Below, piece after piece: positions 8,458-16,912 of a stretch of 64,000 nucleotides of DNA; the first letter of the stretch is position 1; every line of letters starts with the position of its first letter. The stretch spans positions 1 to 64,000 of the forward strand of contig JAPOQU010000013.1 of NCBI GenBank assembly GCA_026710545.1, read 5' to 3'. The stretch comes from Gammaproteobacteria bacterium. GTDB lineage: Bacteria; Pseudomonadota; Gammaproteobacteria; Eutrophobiales; Eutrophobiaceae. The position numbers and the translations under genes were made by a program. The notes beneath the pieces are model-generated. The model ran no database searches. It had not been told where the DNA came from and saw only the letters and a program-made list of their open reading frames with translations.

Positions 8458-9544
8458 TACCTTTGTTTCCCTCTCCAGCGGGAACATACACCACACCCCT
8501 GCTCAACAGGCGTGCAGTGCGCAGCAAGCCTACTTTTTCAATCACCGGAAATTGTCCGGATGCATCCACTTGCAGAGTTACGGAAATCTCTCCGATGGGG
8601 TGTTCCACTGATATGGTATTGACTTCACCTCGTGGACGTTCGACGATGTCCTCTACGACCGATCCGGGTAATATGCAGGCGGTAGCTGCCGACACCGCCC
8701 CCAATACCCCGACAGCCGCGTGACATTTATGAGGAATGAACGTTCGTGTGTTGACCAATCCTCCATTTACAGCCGGCGATACGAGGCACATCTTCGGAAT
8801 GGTCTTGTTTTTCACGTCATCAAGGTTCATTTCGGGGCCGATTTGAAGTCGAATCGACTCCAGTCTCGACTTTAAATTCTCATTCGCGTTCAGTTCAGGC
8901 GGTGACTCATAGCCGCTGATGCCGAAATCATTTGCCCGCAAGACCACCACAGGCATGCCATTGTCGACGCAGGTCATTTCCACATCGTCTACAATATCCA
9001 GTACCCGGCCGGTGGGCAGGAGGTCTCCACAGATTGAGCCGGCCAGATCCTGATAGGAGCAAAGCACCGGCGCCGCACTACCGGGCACACCATCAATCTG
9101 AACTTCGCCCTCGTACTCTGTTTTGCCGCCGGGAGTAGACAGTTCCAACTCGCTCAATTTTCCGCTGTTGACCAGATGCACAGTAAGCCGGGTTGTTTCT
9201 TCAGTTACCGGGACCAGGCCGGCCTCCAGGGCAAAGGGCCCGACGCCCGCGAGGATATTTCCGCAATTTGGTGTGGTATCGACCTTGTCCTGCCCCACCA
9301 CGACCTGAACGAACAGGAAGTCGATATCTGCGTCCGGCCGGGACGAGCGGCTCACGATAGCCACCTTGCTGGTGAGGGGATCGGCGCCGCCCAGGCCGTC
9401 TATCTGCCGCTCACCCCGGCCCATGGCATCAAGCAGCACTTCGTTACGCCGTGCCGGGTCCGCGGGTAAATCTTCAGCAAGGAAATACAATCCTTTCGAA
9501 CTCCCGCCGCGTATTTGCATATACGGAATCGCTGACTGTTTCAC
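8438..9544 (-). CDS. galD: 4-oxalomesaconate tautomerase (PrpF family)
   Basis: GalD converts the keto form produced after LigI into the enol form of 4-oxalomesaconate used by LigJ. The 368-residue protein has a two-domain diaminopimelate epimerase-like PrpF fold. It starts with the hallmark [13 protein letters not shown] and carries [11 protein letters not shown] with the conserved catalytic-region cysteine. It is the first gene of the operon running leftward to ligB and the Rieske gene. The region upstream (9545-9789) is shared with the divergent LysR regulator. PrpF and other PrpF-like isomerases are alternatives; the lig context decides. Confidence 0.9.
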   Translation of the reverse strand: MKQSAIPYMQIRGGSSKGLYFLAEDLPADPARRNEVLLDAMGRGERQIDGLGGADPLTSKVAIVSRSSRPDADIDFLFVQVVVGQDKVDTTPNCGNILAGVGPFALEAGLVPVTEETTRLTVHLVNSGKLSELELSTPGGKTEYEGEVQIDGVPGSAAPVLCSYQDLAGSICGDLLPTGRVLDIVDDVEMTCVDNGMPVVVLRANDFGISGYESPPELNANENLKSRLESIRLQIGPEMNLDDVKNKTIPKMCLVSPAVNGGLVNTRTFIPHKCHAAVGVLGAVSAATACILPGSVVEDIVERPRGEVNTISVEHPIGEISVTLQVDASGQFPVIEKVGLLRTARLLSRGVVYVPAGEGNKGNENGSS

Positions 9545-9601
9545 GTTCGCGCTTCTGGTTTGTGTAATAACAGCGTATTTATATTCCGTTCAGCCATCCA
9601 A

Positions 9602-9618
9602 TGGGAATTAATTACCCA
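9602..9618. promoter_or_regulatory. Candidate operator in the galD/LysR divergent region
   Basis: TGGGAATTAATTACCCA is a near-perfect inverted repeat with an AT-rich centre, about 58 bases upstream of the galD start. LysR-type regulators bind such dyads between divergent promoters. This assignment is inference from position and symmetry only. Confidence 0.35.
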
Positions 9619-9668
9619 ATCATGCGAAAAAGTAATCCGGCCGTCCTCACCATGTCCCCGGCCCATCC

Positions 9669-9692
9669 GGGGACGGACTTAAGTCCGTCCCC
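9669..9692. repeat. GGGGAC palindrome, copy in the divergent promoter region
   Basis: GGGGACGGACTT is followed by its exact reverse complement. A second near-copy (one central change) follows 26 bases later. Both belong to the family also seen at 144 and 27446. Confidence 0.8.
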
Positions 9693-9718
9693 AAAGCAAA
9701 CAACGCCCCGGTCCATCC

Positions 9719-9742
9719 GGGGACGGACTTGAGTCCGTCCCC
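9719..9742. repeat. GGGGAC palindrome, second tandem copy
   Basis: GGGGACGGACTT is followed by GAGTCCGTCCCC, one mismatch from a perfect palindrome. The flanking bases CCGGTCCATCC also repeat those before the first copy, so the unit was duplicated in tandem (period about 50 bases). A third partial piece, AGTCCCCAATG, follows. Confidence 0.8.
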
Positions 9743-9789
9743 AATGTAACAGTCCCCAATGCAACATGCCTGTTTCCCGTCCTGAATAA

Positions 9790-11088
9790 TTGTATAAAAA
9801 CTGCTATCTTACTGAAAAAACGTCATGTTGGAACAGAGTGAGTAACGATAATCTCCACATTCCGGGAGTCAGTCTCCGCCATCTCAAATCTGCCCTGTAC
9901 GTAGCAGAATACAAAAACGTGACGCGCGCTGCCAACAAACTGAACCGTTCCCAGACCACCATTACTAAAGCAATCTGTGAACTGGAAGCAACCCTGGGCG
10001 CACGGCTGTTTGACCGGGCCGCAACGGGTATGATGCCCACTGTATATGGCGAAGCCCTGGCTCGCAGGGTAAGACTGGTGGTTGATGAATTTGACAAGGC
10101 CGGGAAATCATACCAGGCATTCAAACCCGGCGGACGGCACTACCACTCAATACCGGTTTTCTCACTGGATATCAGTTACAAGCGGTTGGCAGCCTTTGTG
10201 GCGCTTTACGAGAAGCGTAACGTCACCGCCGCTGCGCAGACTCTGGGGATAAGCAAAACAGCAGTCTATAACTCCATGCGATACCTGGAGGAGTTGCTGG
10301 AATTACCTCTTTTCCAGACTGAACCTCACGGGGTAACACCAACCGGCCTGGCCACGATTCTCGTACGACACACCAAACTGGCATTTTCACAAATCCATCA
10401 AGCCATTGACGATATCGCCAACCTGGATGGAGTGACCCAGGGACGTGTCGTGATCGGAACGCTGCCTTATACCCGAACCTACCTGACACCTGTCGCCATC
10501 AACAGGTTGCTGGAAAAATATCCCCAGATTGATGTGGTCACCCGGGAGGGTCCCTACGATATACTGGAGTCGTCCTTGCGAAGCGGCGATATCGACTTCA
10601 TTGTGGGCGCCATTCGCAATATCGAAAACCGTACTGATATCGTTACCGAAAAACTCTTTGAAGATCGGTTGTCTGTGATTGCGCGCAAGGACCACCCGCT
10701 GGCCGGCAGGTCGAGAATCAACTTCAAGGAGATGCAGGACGCGCAATGGGTGTTGCCCGCCGGGGGAAGCCCCAGTCGGCAATTGTTCGATGAGACGCTG
10801 TTGCGTCACGACATGCTCGTGCCGGAGCATGCGGTGGAGACCAGTTCCCTGTCCATGGTAAGAGGGCTCCTGATGGACAGTGACCGGGTAGCCCTGTTAT
10901 CGGAACACCAGATTTATTATGACATGCAGTTCGGCATACTGGACGTTTTGCCGGTCGTACTGGAGGACACTTATCGCCCCATCGGTCTGACGCTGCGGGC
11001 CCATACCCAACCCTCGCCTGCGGCTGAATTGTTCCTGGGATTCCTCAGGGAAGTCTCAGAGGAAATTCACCACCAGGGCACGGCGTAA
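9790..11088 (+). CDS. LysR-type regulator with two tandem HTH domains, probable regulator of the protocatechuate cluster
   Basis: The 432 residues exceed the usual LysR length of about 300 because there are two winged-helix segments. The first spans about 25-95 (LRHLKSALYVAEYKNVTRAA, then RLFDRAATGMMPTVYGE). The second spans about 130-200 (YKRLAAFVALYEKRNVTAAA, then LPLFQTEPHGVTPTGL). A single periplasmic-binding-type effector domain follows (about 215-425, from GRVVIGTLPYTRTYL). It is divergent from galD, which implies control of the lig operon in response to a ring-cleavage intermediate. A GTG at 9838 (VSNDNLHIPG) is an alternative start that keeps both HTH domains. Tandem-HTH LysR proteins are uncommon. 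Confidence 0.88.
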   Translation: MYKNCYLTEKTSCWNRVSNDNLHIPGVSLRHLKSALYVAEYKNVTRAANKLNRSQTTITKAICELEATLGARLFDRAATGMMPTVYGEALARRVRLVVDEFDKAGKSYQAFKPGGRHYHSIPVFSLDISYKRLAAFVALYEKRNVTAAAQTLGISKTAVYNSMRYLEELLELPLFQTEPHGVTPTGLATILVRHTKLAFSQIHQAIDDIANLDGVTQGRVVIGTLPYTRTYLTPVAINRLLEKYPQIDVVTREGPYDILESSLRSGDIDFIVGAIRNIENRTDIVTEKLFEDRLSVIARKDHPLAGRSRINFKEMQDAQWVLPAGGSPSRQLFDETLLRHDMLVPEHAVETSSLSMVRGLLMDSDRVALLSEHQIYYDMQFGILDVLPVVLEDTYRPIGLTLRAHTQPSPAAELFLGFLREVSEEIHHQGTA

Positions 11089-11095
11089 AAGTGAT

Positions 11096-11213
11096 GGGGT
11101 CAGGTCGCACATTGAAAGTGATGGGGTCAGGTCGCACATTGCACACATTCTCAAAGGCTCATATTCATTCCTTCGTATGCAATGTGTGCAATGTGCGACC
11201 TGACCCCATCACT
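11096..11213. terminator. Repeated TGACCCC hairpin between convergent genes
   Basis: GGGGTCAGGTCGCACATTG occurs twice in direct order (11096 and 11123). The second copy pairs with an inverted copy ending at 11213. The perfect stem runs 33 bases (11117-11149 with 11181-11213) around a loop of about 31 bases. It separates the convergent lysR and ligI genes and could end transcription from both sides. The core is shared with the hairpin at 4115. Confidence 0.6.
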
Positions 11214-11223
11214 TGCAATATCA

Positions 11224-12111
11224 TCAGCTGAGTTCTTCCGGCCAATACAGGCGCATCGGGTTGTCTACCAGCAGTTTTTGTTGCAGTTCTTCCGTAGGGG
11301 CAATACGAGGTATGTAATCTACCAGTTTACCATCGTCCGGCATGTGAGACTTCATGTTGGGGTGAGGCCAGTCGGTTCCCCATAACACGCGGTCCGGGAA
11401 AGCGTCGATCACACGCCGGGCGAAGGGGATGACATCTTCATAGCCTGGCGGACCAACTGCTGAAATCCGTTCCGGACAACTGACCTTCGACCAGAAATTC
11501 TCGTTCTCGGCCAACAGTTTGATAAACAGATTAAACCCTGGGCCATTGACCGGTTGGCTGACATCGGGGCGGCCCATATGATCCACCACCACCGTAGCAG
11601 GCAAGGATGTGAAGAAATCGTAATACTCGGCAAGGTCTGCTGCCTCAAAATAGATAACGATGTGCCAGCCCAAAGGCACGATTCGCTCTGCGATACCGGC
11701 CAGTTCGTCAAAGGGCAAGCTGTCTACCAGGCGCTTTACAAAATTGAAGCGTATACCGCGTACACCGGCTACATGCAATTGTGCCAATTCATCATCGGTT
11801 ACACTGGACCGCACCGTAGCGATACCCCGAGCCTTGCCGCGGGAGGATTGCAAGGCATGCGCCAGGGCACGATTGTCTGCGCCATGGCAGGTGGCCTGCA
11901 CGATCACATTGCGGGAGAAACCCAGGTGATCACGCAATTGCCACAGTTTGTCTTTGCCTGCATCGCAAGGGGTGTACTTTCTCTCCGGCGCAAAAGGGAA
12001 CTCTGCCACGGGGCCAAATACGTGGCAGTGTGCATCCACAGCTCCGTCAGGCACCATAAATTCAGGCGTACTGGGCGCCGGGTGAAATGGCAACCAATCG
12101 GGATCCATCAT
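11224..12111 (-). CDS. ligI: 2-pyrone-4,6-dicarboxylate lactonase
   Basis: An amidohydrolase that opens 2-pyrone-4,6-dicarboxylate to 4-oxalomesaconate. The 295 residues match LigI. The metal HxH is in GAVDAHCHVFGP near residue 28, followed by the LigI-typical FPFAPERKYTPCDA. Further marks are VVVDHMGRPD and the C-terminal WGTDWPHPN with the conserved metal-binding Asp. It overlaps the upstream dehydrogenase gene by 4 bases. Its presence means the pathway runs through the pyrone, so a dehydrogenase acting on the semialdehyde is needed. Confidence 0.94.
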   Translation of the reverse strand: MMDPDWLPFHPAPSTPEFMVPDGAVDAHCHVFGPVAEFPFAPERKYTPCDAGKDKLWQLRDHLGFSRNVIVQATCHGADNRALAHALQSSRGKARGIATVRSSVTDDELAQLHVAGVRGIRFNFVKRLVDSLPFDELAGIAERIVPLGWHIVIYFEAADLAEYYDFFTSLPATVVVDHMGRPDVSQPVNGPGFNLFIKLLAENENFWSKVSCPERISAVGPPGYEDVIPFARRVIDAFPDRVLWGTDWPHPNMKSHMPDDGKLVDYIPRIAPTEELQQKLLVDNPMRLYWPEELS

Positions 12112-12938
12112 TTACCGGCCTTGCTTCCGTCAGTAGTTCCGGCGTTTTGAATTGAGGGAATAGCCGGCAAGCCCTCGGACATGAGCTTTTTAAGATTTTC
12201 CACTGTGGAATCAGTCATCAATGGCTCAATGCCCAGTTCCCGCAATAACACGGCAGATGCCTCCATTTCATGCAAGCGGCGCTCAGCGTGCACCTCGGAG
12301 CCCGTAACCAGGCGGCCCAGAAAGCGTTCATCAGCCTGTGTAATTTCTGTACTGATGTTTTGCCACAACCACTCGGACAAACCCGCTTGTTGCGCACCGC
12401 GCAAGGCCTCAATGGTCACGGCGGCCAGTCCTTTCATAAATACACTGCGTAACAACTTGCGAGTGGCCGCGTCACCCGCCCTGGGTCCCAGAGATTCTAC
12501 CGGCATGCCCAGGGGCAAAAAAGATTTTACAAACCGGTCAGCCCCCGTACCTGCTGCCAGTGCCCGGGTACGTATGCCGCTGCCCGGCACGATCTCCACC
12601 AGGGCAACGTCGGCAAAAGCGATACCGCGTTCGTCTGCTTTCTCAGCCAGTTGGCGTTTCAAGCCCGCGGGTCCGGTAGAAAAATCGGCATAGAGTGCAT
12701 TTTGGGGTATCTGCTCGAAGGACTGTGACAATGCTGTGGTAGCGTCCGAGGCCGCCGTTAACGCAAGGACCGCATCCACACCGGCTACCGCTTCTCCCGG
12801 GTCTTCGAAACGGCTTACTCCAGCCGGCGTTATCACGGGTGCGGGATCGTAGGCTTGCACGGAAATACCGGCCGACAGCAGGTCTGAACTGATGATGGAG
12901 CCGGCTTCGCCCAGACCAAAAATGCACACGGTTTTCAT
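12108..12938 (-). CDS. 6-phosphogluconate dehydrogenase-like NAD(P) oxidoreductase (DUF1932 type); candidate LigC replacement
   Basis: The ATG at 12938 gives 276 residues starting MKTVCIFGLGEAGSII with a Rossmann GxGxxG. An upstream in-frame ATG at 12971 adds 11 residues. The C-terminal half (about 190-260, RKLLRSVFMKGLAAVTIEAL) resembles the DUF1932 helical domain of 3-hydroxyacid-dehydrogenase-like proteins. The 4,5-cleavage pathway needs a semialdehyde dehydrogenase, normally LigC of the GFO/IDH/MocA family, and none is present. This gene overlaps ligI by 4 bases, so it may fill that role. That function is inference. A side activity on a different hydroxyacid is possible. Confidence 0.75.
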   Translation of the reverse strand: MKTVCIFGLGEAGSIISSDLLSAGISVQAYDPAPVITPAGVSRFEDPGEAVAGVDAVLALTAASDATTALSQSFEQIPQNALYADFSTGPAGLKRQLAEKADERGIAFADVALVEIVPGSGIRTRALAAGTGADRFVKSFLPLGMPVESLGPRAGDAATRKLLRSVFMKGLAAVTIEALRGAQQAGLSEWLWQNISTEITQADERFLGRLVTGSEVHAERRLHEMEASAVLLRELGIEPLMTDSTVENLKKLMSEGLPAIPSIQNAGTTDGSKAGK

Positions 12939-13000
12939 AAATTCTCCAAATTCACCGGAGTTTAAAGACAAGGCGGTGCGCCAGCCCTGCTATGCCTTCG

Positions 13001-13648
13001 TCAGGAACCCCAGGAATTCATAAGCGCCGCGCTATGGCAAACCGTACCAAACATTAAATGAATGTTCAGTAGTGCCGCCTCATGCAGCTCTACCGCCGGA
13101 GAGCCGACACACTCTTCCGGAACAACAATATTATAACCACGCATAAAACCGTCTCGTATGGTCGAATCCACGCATACGTTAGTGGCCACACCCGTAACAA
13201 CAAGTGTCTTCACGCATTGTTGCTGCAAAACAGCGTCCAATTCCGTATCAAAAAAGGCGTTGTAGCAATGCTTGGTTATAACTAATTCCCCATCAAGTGG
13301 TGAAACACCAAAGAATTCGGCGCCCCAACTTCCCTCTTCACATAAAATCTCATTGGTGGAGCCCGCCTGTCGCAATTTGCTCAGCATATTATCCGGAATG
13401 TAATGAGGGTCGTATGCCGCTTTTATCCAGATAACTGTAACCCTGTTATCGCGTGCAACCTCAACGAGCTGATTTATCGAGCCTGCCACTTCACTGCTCT
13501 GACCAACTTCCATACCCAACACACGCTGAACATAACCTTCCCTGGCACAAAAGTCGTTCTGCATATCAATTACCAGCAACGCTGTATTTGCAGGTGATAT
13601 ATCCACCGCAAACTCCGCTGGCCGGGCTGATGCTGCCATGTCACTCAT
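13001..13648 (-). CDS. Isochorismatase-fold cysteine hydrolase
   Basis: The ATG at 13648 gives 215 residues and overlaps the stop of the upstream LigB-like gene as ATGA, so translation is coupled. The fold marks are the catalytic Asp in LLVIDMQNDF (D28), a Lys in VITKHCYNAFFDT and the nucleophile Cys in VTGVATNVCVDSTIRDG, preceded by the VA-T cis-peptide region. Family members hydrolyse isochorismate, maleamate, N-carbamoylsarcosine, nicotinamide or ureas. Coupling to a ring-opening dioxygenase suggests amide hydrolysis of a nitrogen-bearing cleavage product, as maleamate amidases do in pyridine pathways. The actual substrate cannot be read from the sequence. Confidence 0.85.
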   Translation of the reverse strand: MSDMAASARPAEFAVDISPANTALLVIDMQNDFCAREGYVQRVLGMEVGQSSEVAGSINQLVEVARDNRVTVIWIKAAYDPHYIPDNMLSKLRQAGSTNEILCEEGSWGAEFFGVSPLDGELVITKHCYNAFFDTELDAVLQQQCVKTLVVTGVATNVCVDSTIRDGFMRGYNIVVPEECVGSPAVELHEAALLNIHLMFGTVCHSAALMNSWGS

Positions 13649-14487
13649 GTCAGATCCCAGAACGAACAGCCCAGACCGCATCGTAATGCCGGTTCTGCCT
13701 CATAACAGATAGTTTTTGCAGGATGGTCTCCGACTGTCCCCATTGCGGCTATCCAGGATAATAGCTCTGTCGTCCCGCCATCTCCGGCAGCCAGCATGCC
13801 TTCAATAGTCACTTCCTTTAACACCCTTTGCGGATTTCCTTCTTCCAGTAAAGCCAGGAACCAGCGATCATATTCTTCATCTACTTCAAAATAGTTAGGG
13901 CCACCCGGGTCATGAGACAGACCCCCCGTTGCCATAATTATTACACGATCGCCCTCAGGCAGCATGCCGCGTACGACTTCAGCCAGCGTTTCACCCATTT
14001 GATAACACAGATCAACGCTCGGTAAGGGAGGAACGGTACAGTTCATATTGATAGGGATTAGAGGAACATCATGCTCCGGTGTAACAAAGTGCAGAGGTAC
14101 TGACCAGTTATCATCAAATAAAAGATCATCGGAAAATGCAACACGAATTCCTGATCGATTTATCTCTCTTGCCAGGGTACGCGCATGATGCGACTTGCCC
14201 AATACCTTGTAGTCAGGCAAGGCAACCCAATCTTTGAACCATTCAGCAGGCCCACTCCATTCAGAGGCAACTCCTATACAGAAGTCGGGCGTATTGTCAA
14301 AAGGCAAATTCAACGCATGATCATTGGCAATGCCGATTATGTAATCCGGTTTTTTTGCACGTACCAGGACACCCATTTTCCGGAAGCCTGCCAGTATGCG
14401 CTTTTGAGTATCTTCCGGCGCTTTGTATAGCCATCCAGTCAAGGACGGGGCGTGACTAAGAGCAGCAGTTGCAACTATTTCTGCCAT
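13645..14487 (-). CDS. Second LigB-type extradiol dioxygenase, substrate unknown
   Basis: The 280-residue catalytic subunit has Fe(II) ligands H12 (ALSHAPS) and H57 (IANDHALNLPF), and the conserved MATGGLSHDPGGPNY block. A C-terminal GGTTELLSWIAAMG holds the probable glutamate ligand. It is clearly diverged from ligB at 4180, so it is not a recent duplicate. It is preceded by a LigA-like subunit and followed, with a 4-base overlap, by an isochorismatase-type hydrolase. It probably opens a different carboxycatechol or aminophenol-like ring; gallate and 3-O-methylgallate are also possible. The call at family level is firm, the substrate is not. Confidence 0.88.
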   Translation of the reverse strand: MAEIVATAALSHAPSLTGWLYKAPEDTQKRILAGFRKMGVLVRAKKPDYIIGIANDHALNLPFDNTPDFCIGVASEWSGPAEWFKDWVALPDYKVLGKSHHARTLAREINRSGIRVAFSDDLLFDDNWSVPLHFVTPEHDVPLIPINMNCTVPPLPSVDLCYQMGETLAEVVRGMLPEGDRVIIMATGGLSHDPGGPNYFEVDEEYDRWFLALLEEGNPQRVLKEVTIEGMLAAGDGGTTELLSWIAAMGTVGDHPAKTICYEAEPALRCGLGCSFWDLT

Positions 14488-14548
14488 TGTTTCAGGGTTC
14501 CAATTTTTTCAGATTTTTGAATTTTTAGATAATCTGTCTTAATTCTAC

Positions 14549-14848
14549 TCAATGCAGATCATCAAGATGCCTGGCGTAGGCCTTGCATGCTTCGCTCTCA
14601 TTATGGTTGTGAGCAACGCCATGGAACAGACGGCTTATCTGCGGCAAGAAATATGGATGTACTCCCAGTTCAGCCAATTGACCAATATTTTCCTCGCGCC
14701 ACGCGGCTTTTTCCTCTTCGGATAATCCATATACAGCCATAATTTGTTCGAGATCTCTGGTAAACCGTTCGTACATTTCCGGACTCCGTCGAACCTCAAA
14801 AACCATACGATTAGACGGCAGAGTGCGATCAGTATTCATAATCCCCAT
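14549..14848 (-). CDS. Second LigA-like dioxygenase small subunit
   Basis: The ATG at 14848 (MGIMNTDRTL) follows GAGGAG at a good distance and gives 99 residues. An in-frame start at 14899 would add 17 unlikely residues. The body VFEVRRSPEMYERFTRDLEQIM...YGLSEEEKAAW...GVHPYFLPQISRLFHG is the LigA-type helical subunit domain seen in LigAB and related enzymes. It stands 61 bases upstream of the second LigB-like gene, the same order as ligA-ligB. It heads the minus-strand operon that continues through the hydrolase, dehydrogenase and ligI. Confidence 0.85.
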   Translation of the reverse strand: MGIMNTDRTLPSNRMVFEVRRSPEMYERFTRDLEQIMAVYGLSEEEKAAWREENIGQLAELGVHPYFLPQISRLFHGVAHNHNESEACKAYARHLDDLH

Positions 14849-14935
14849 GTTAGACTCCTCATGTTGATGTAGATTGACGCTTATTGTTGTTGAGATCAAA
14901 GGCGGATACTACTGACCAAAAGCACAGGTAGTAGC

Positions 14936-14977
14936 CGACCCGCTGAACATGGCAATATCAGGTTGAAAGAGTACTAG
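14936..14977. repeat. Solo end of the CTAG MITE family
   Basis: GACCCGCTGAACATGGCAAT, then a short diverged stretch, then GTTGAAAGAGTACTAG, matches bases 89-130 and the reverse of 21064-21105 with a few changes. Only one end is present. It lies in the 272-base gap between the LigA-like gene and the amidohydrolase. Nothing else was recognised in that gap. Confidence 0.75.
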
Positions 14978-15120
14978 AATCCTTGAATGGTTTTTTCCTT
15001 TACAAAAAGGTCAAGTTTTTGTGGCGATGCACAATCGCATTGACAGCTACATGCTTGTCGGTATGAGGCGAAGCTTCGCTAGACTATGGCTGACACCAGT
15101 GTAAATACCAATTAAGCCGT

Positions 15121-16887
15121 ATGAGAGTAGTCCTCAGAAGTGCAGTATTATCCGTACTGATTTTTATCGGATGTTTTAGCCAGGCCGAAAACTTTTCCGG
15201 ACAAGTATTCACTAACGGAAAAATTATTACCGTTAATCAAAACTTCGATATCGTTGAGGCCCTTGCTATACGCGGAGGCAAGTTTCTTGCCGTGGGCAGT
15301 AACAAGCAGGTACTGGAGGCAGCCGGATCCAATGCCGAGATCATTGACCTGAAGGGGAGAACAGTAATTCCAGGTTTTATTGACGGCCATGCCCACATGG
15401 ATAGAGAAGGTTTGAAGTTTATATTGCCATCTCTTCAAGGAGTGCACTCCATTGAGGATATTCTTGCAGTCGTCCGGCAGGAGGTAAAAAACAAAAAACC
15501 CGGAGAATGGATTGTCACCATGCCCATCGGGGATTACCCTGACTTCAATAAAAAACCCAGCCAGCTTAAAGAGAAGCGCTACCCTACTCGCTGGGATCTG
15601 GATCGAGTCGCACCCAATAATCCTGTGTATATTAAAGGCCGATGGTTTTACTGGAGCTTTGATTCTCCAATAGTTTCTATTGCTAACAGTTATGCACTGA
15701 AACTGGCTGGGATCAGTAATGAAACGCAAGCTCCTTACCCGGCGTTAAAAATTTTAAAAAACAGTTTGGGTGTGCCAAACGGAATCTTTGAAGAGCCCGG
15801 TCCTCTTACTGCCATTGAGTATAGCCTGATGAAAGTGGCGCCTCGCTTTAGCCACCAGGATAGAGTCGATGCCTTGATATATTCCATGCAGCAATACAAT
15901 ACTGTCGGCACCACCAGTGTTTATGAAGGTCATGGAGTTGCACCACCAGTAATACAGGCCTATAAAGAGTTGCATGAACAGGGCAAACTCACTGTAAGGA
16001 GCCACTTGGTGATGAGTCCGGCCTGGGATACTGTCGCCAAAGTCAAACCTCTGACGATAATGCGAAATTGGGCAAGTTACCTCAGTGGTAAGGGCACAGG
16101 AGATGAACTGCTTAGAATAAGTGGTATTTATACTGCAGTTGGCAATTCAAGAGTAGATGATATTCGCCGTAAAGACAGCAACTACCCAAACTGGTCCGGT
16201 TTTAGTGTTGATGTATTATTACCGAAGGACAGGGCATCTCTATTTGATCTACTGTCGGCCTCCGCCAAGACAAATATACGCGCCCATGCAATTACATATC
16301 TGGAAAAAGATATTGATCAGCATTTGCAGGTCCTGGAGAAAGTACATCAGGAAACCCCCATCGATAAGAAGCGTTTTGTAATGGAGCATGTAAGTTTTGT
16401 CAGTGAACAAAACCAGCATAAAATTAAAAAATTGGGAGTGATCCCAACAGTAATACCTGGTCCGATGATCTGGAAAAGCGGCTTGAGGCAAACCAGAAAC
16501 CTGGAACCGGTAAAAGCAAATACCTATGTGCCACTGAAAAGCTTTGTCGACAAAGGGATCCCTTTTGTTATCGGGACCGATAATATGCCCTACAACCCGC
16601 TACATGCATTGTGGGCATCCGTTACTCGAGTGGATGCAACCACCGGGAAAGTAAGCTCCCCTGAACAAAGAATATCCCGAAAAGAAGCGCTGAAAGCGTT
16701 AACTATAAACGCAGCCTATTTAAGTTATGAAGAAGATATAAAAGGTTCCATTGAAGTGGGCAAACTGGCGGATATGGCCATTCTCTCCAAAGACTATTTG
16801 ACAGTGCCTGATGAAGAAATTCGCCATATTGAAGTATTAATGACCTTACTGGGTGGTCAAGTAGTCTTTAAATCTGAAAATTATTAG
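15121..16887 (+). CDS. Exported amidohydrolase-3 (YtcJ-like) family protein
   Basis: The 588-residue metal-dependent hydrolase has an N-terminal signal peptide (hydrophobic 7-19, likely cleaved after FSQA), so it acts in the periplasm. The amidohydrolase signature GFIDGHAHMD carries the HxH metal ligands. A GTDNMPYNPLHALWASV segment near residue 490 has the conserved Asp, and the C-terminal LSYEEDIKGSIEVGKLADMA is the classic beta-sandwich return. YtcJ-like enzymes act on amide, formamide or ester bonds of small molecules. The substrate is unknown. The gene is convergent with a MalT-like regulator 25 bases away, and an MFS transporter follows beyond it. It looks visibly richer in A+T than the lig genes. 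Confidence 0.85.
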   Translation: MRVVLRSAVLSVLIFIGCFSQAENFSGQVFTNGKIITVNQNFDIVEALAIRGGKFLAVGSNKQVLEAAGSNAEIIDLKGRTVIPGFIDGHAHMDREGLKFILPSLQGVHSIEDILAVVRQEVKNKKPGEWIVTMPIGDYPDFNKKPSQLKEKRYPTRWDLDRVAPNNPVYIKGRWFYWSFDSPIVSIANSYALKLAGISNETQAPYPALKILKNSLGVPNGIFEEPGPLTAIEYSLMKVAPRFSHQDRVDALIYSMQQYNTVGTTSVYEGHGVAPPVIQAYKELHEQGKLTVRSHLVMSPAWDTVAKVKPLTIMRNWASYLSGKGTGDELLRISGIYTAVGNSRVDDIRRKDSNYPNWSGFSVDVLLPKDRASLFDLLSASAKTNIRAHAITYLEKDIDQHLQVLEKVHQETPIDKKRFVMEHVSFVSEQNQHKIKKLGVIPTVIPGPMIWKSGLRQTRNLEPVKANTYVPLKSFVDKGIPFVIGTDNMPYNPLHALWASVTRVDATTGKVSSPEQRISRKEALKALTINAAYLSYEEDIKGSIEVGKLADMAILSKDYLTVPDEEIRHIEVLMTLLGGQVVFKSENY

Positions 16888-16912
16888 GTACTTTCGTATC
16901 AAATTGCCTCTT

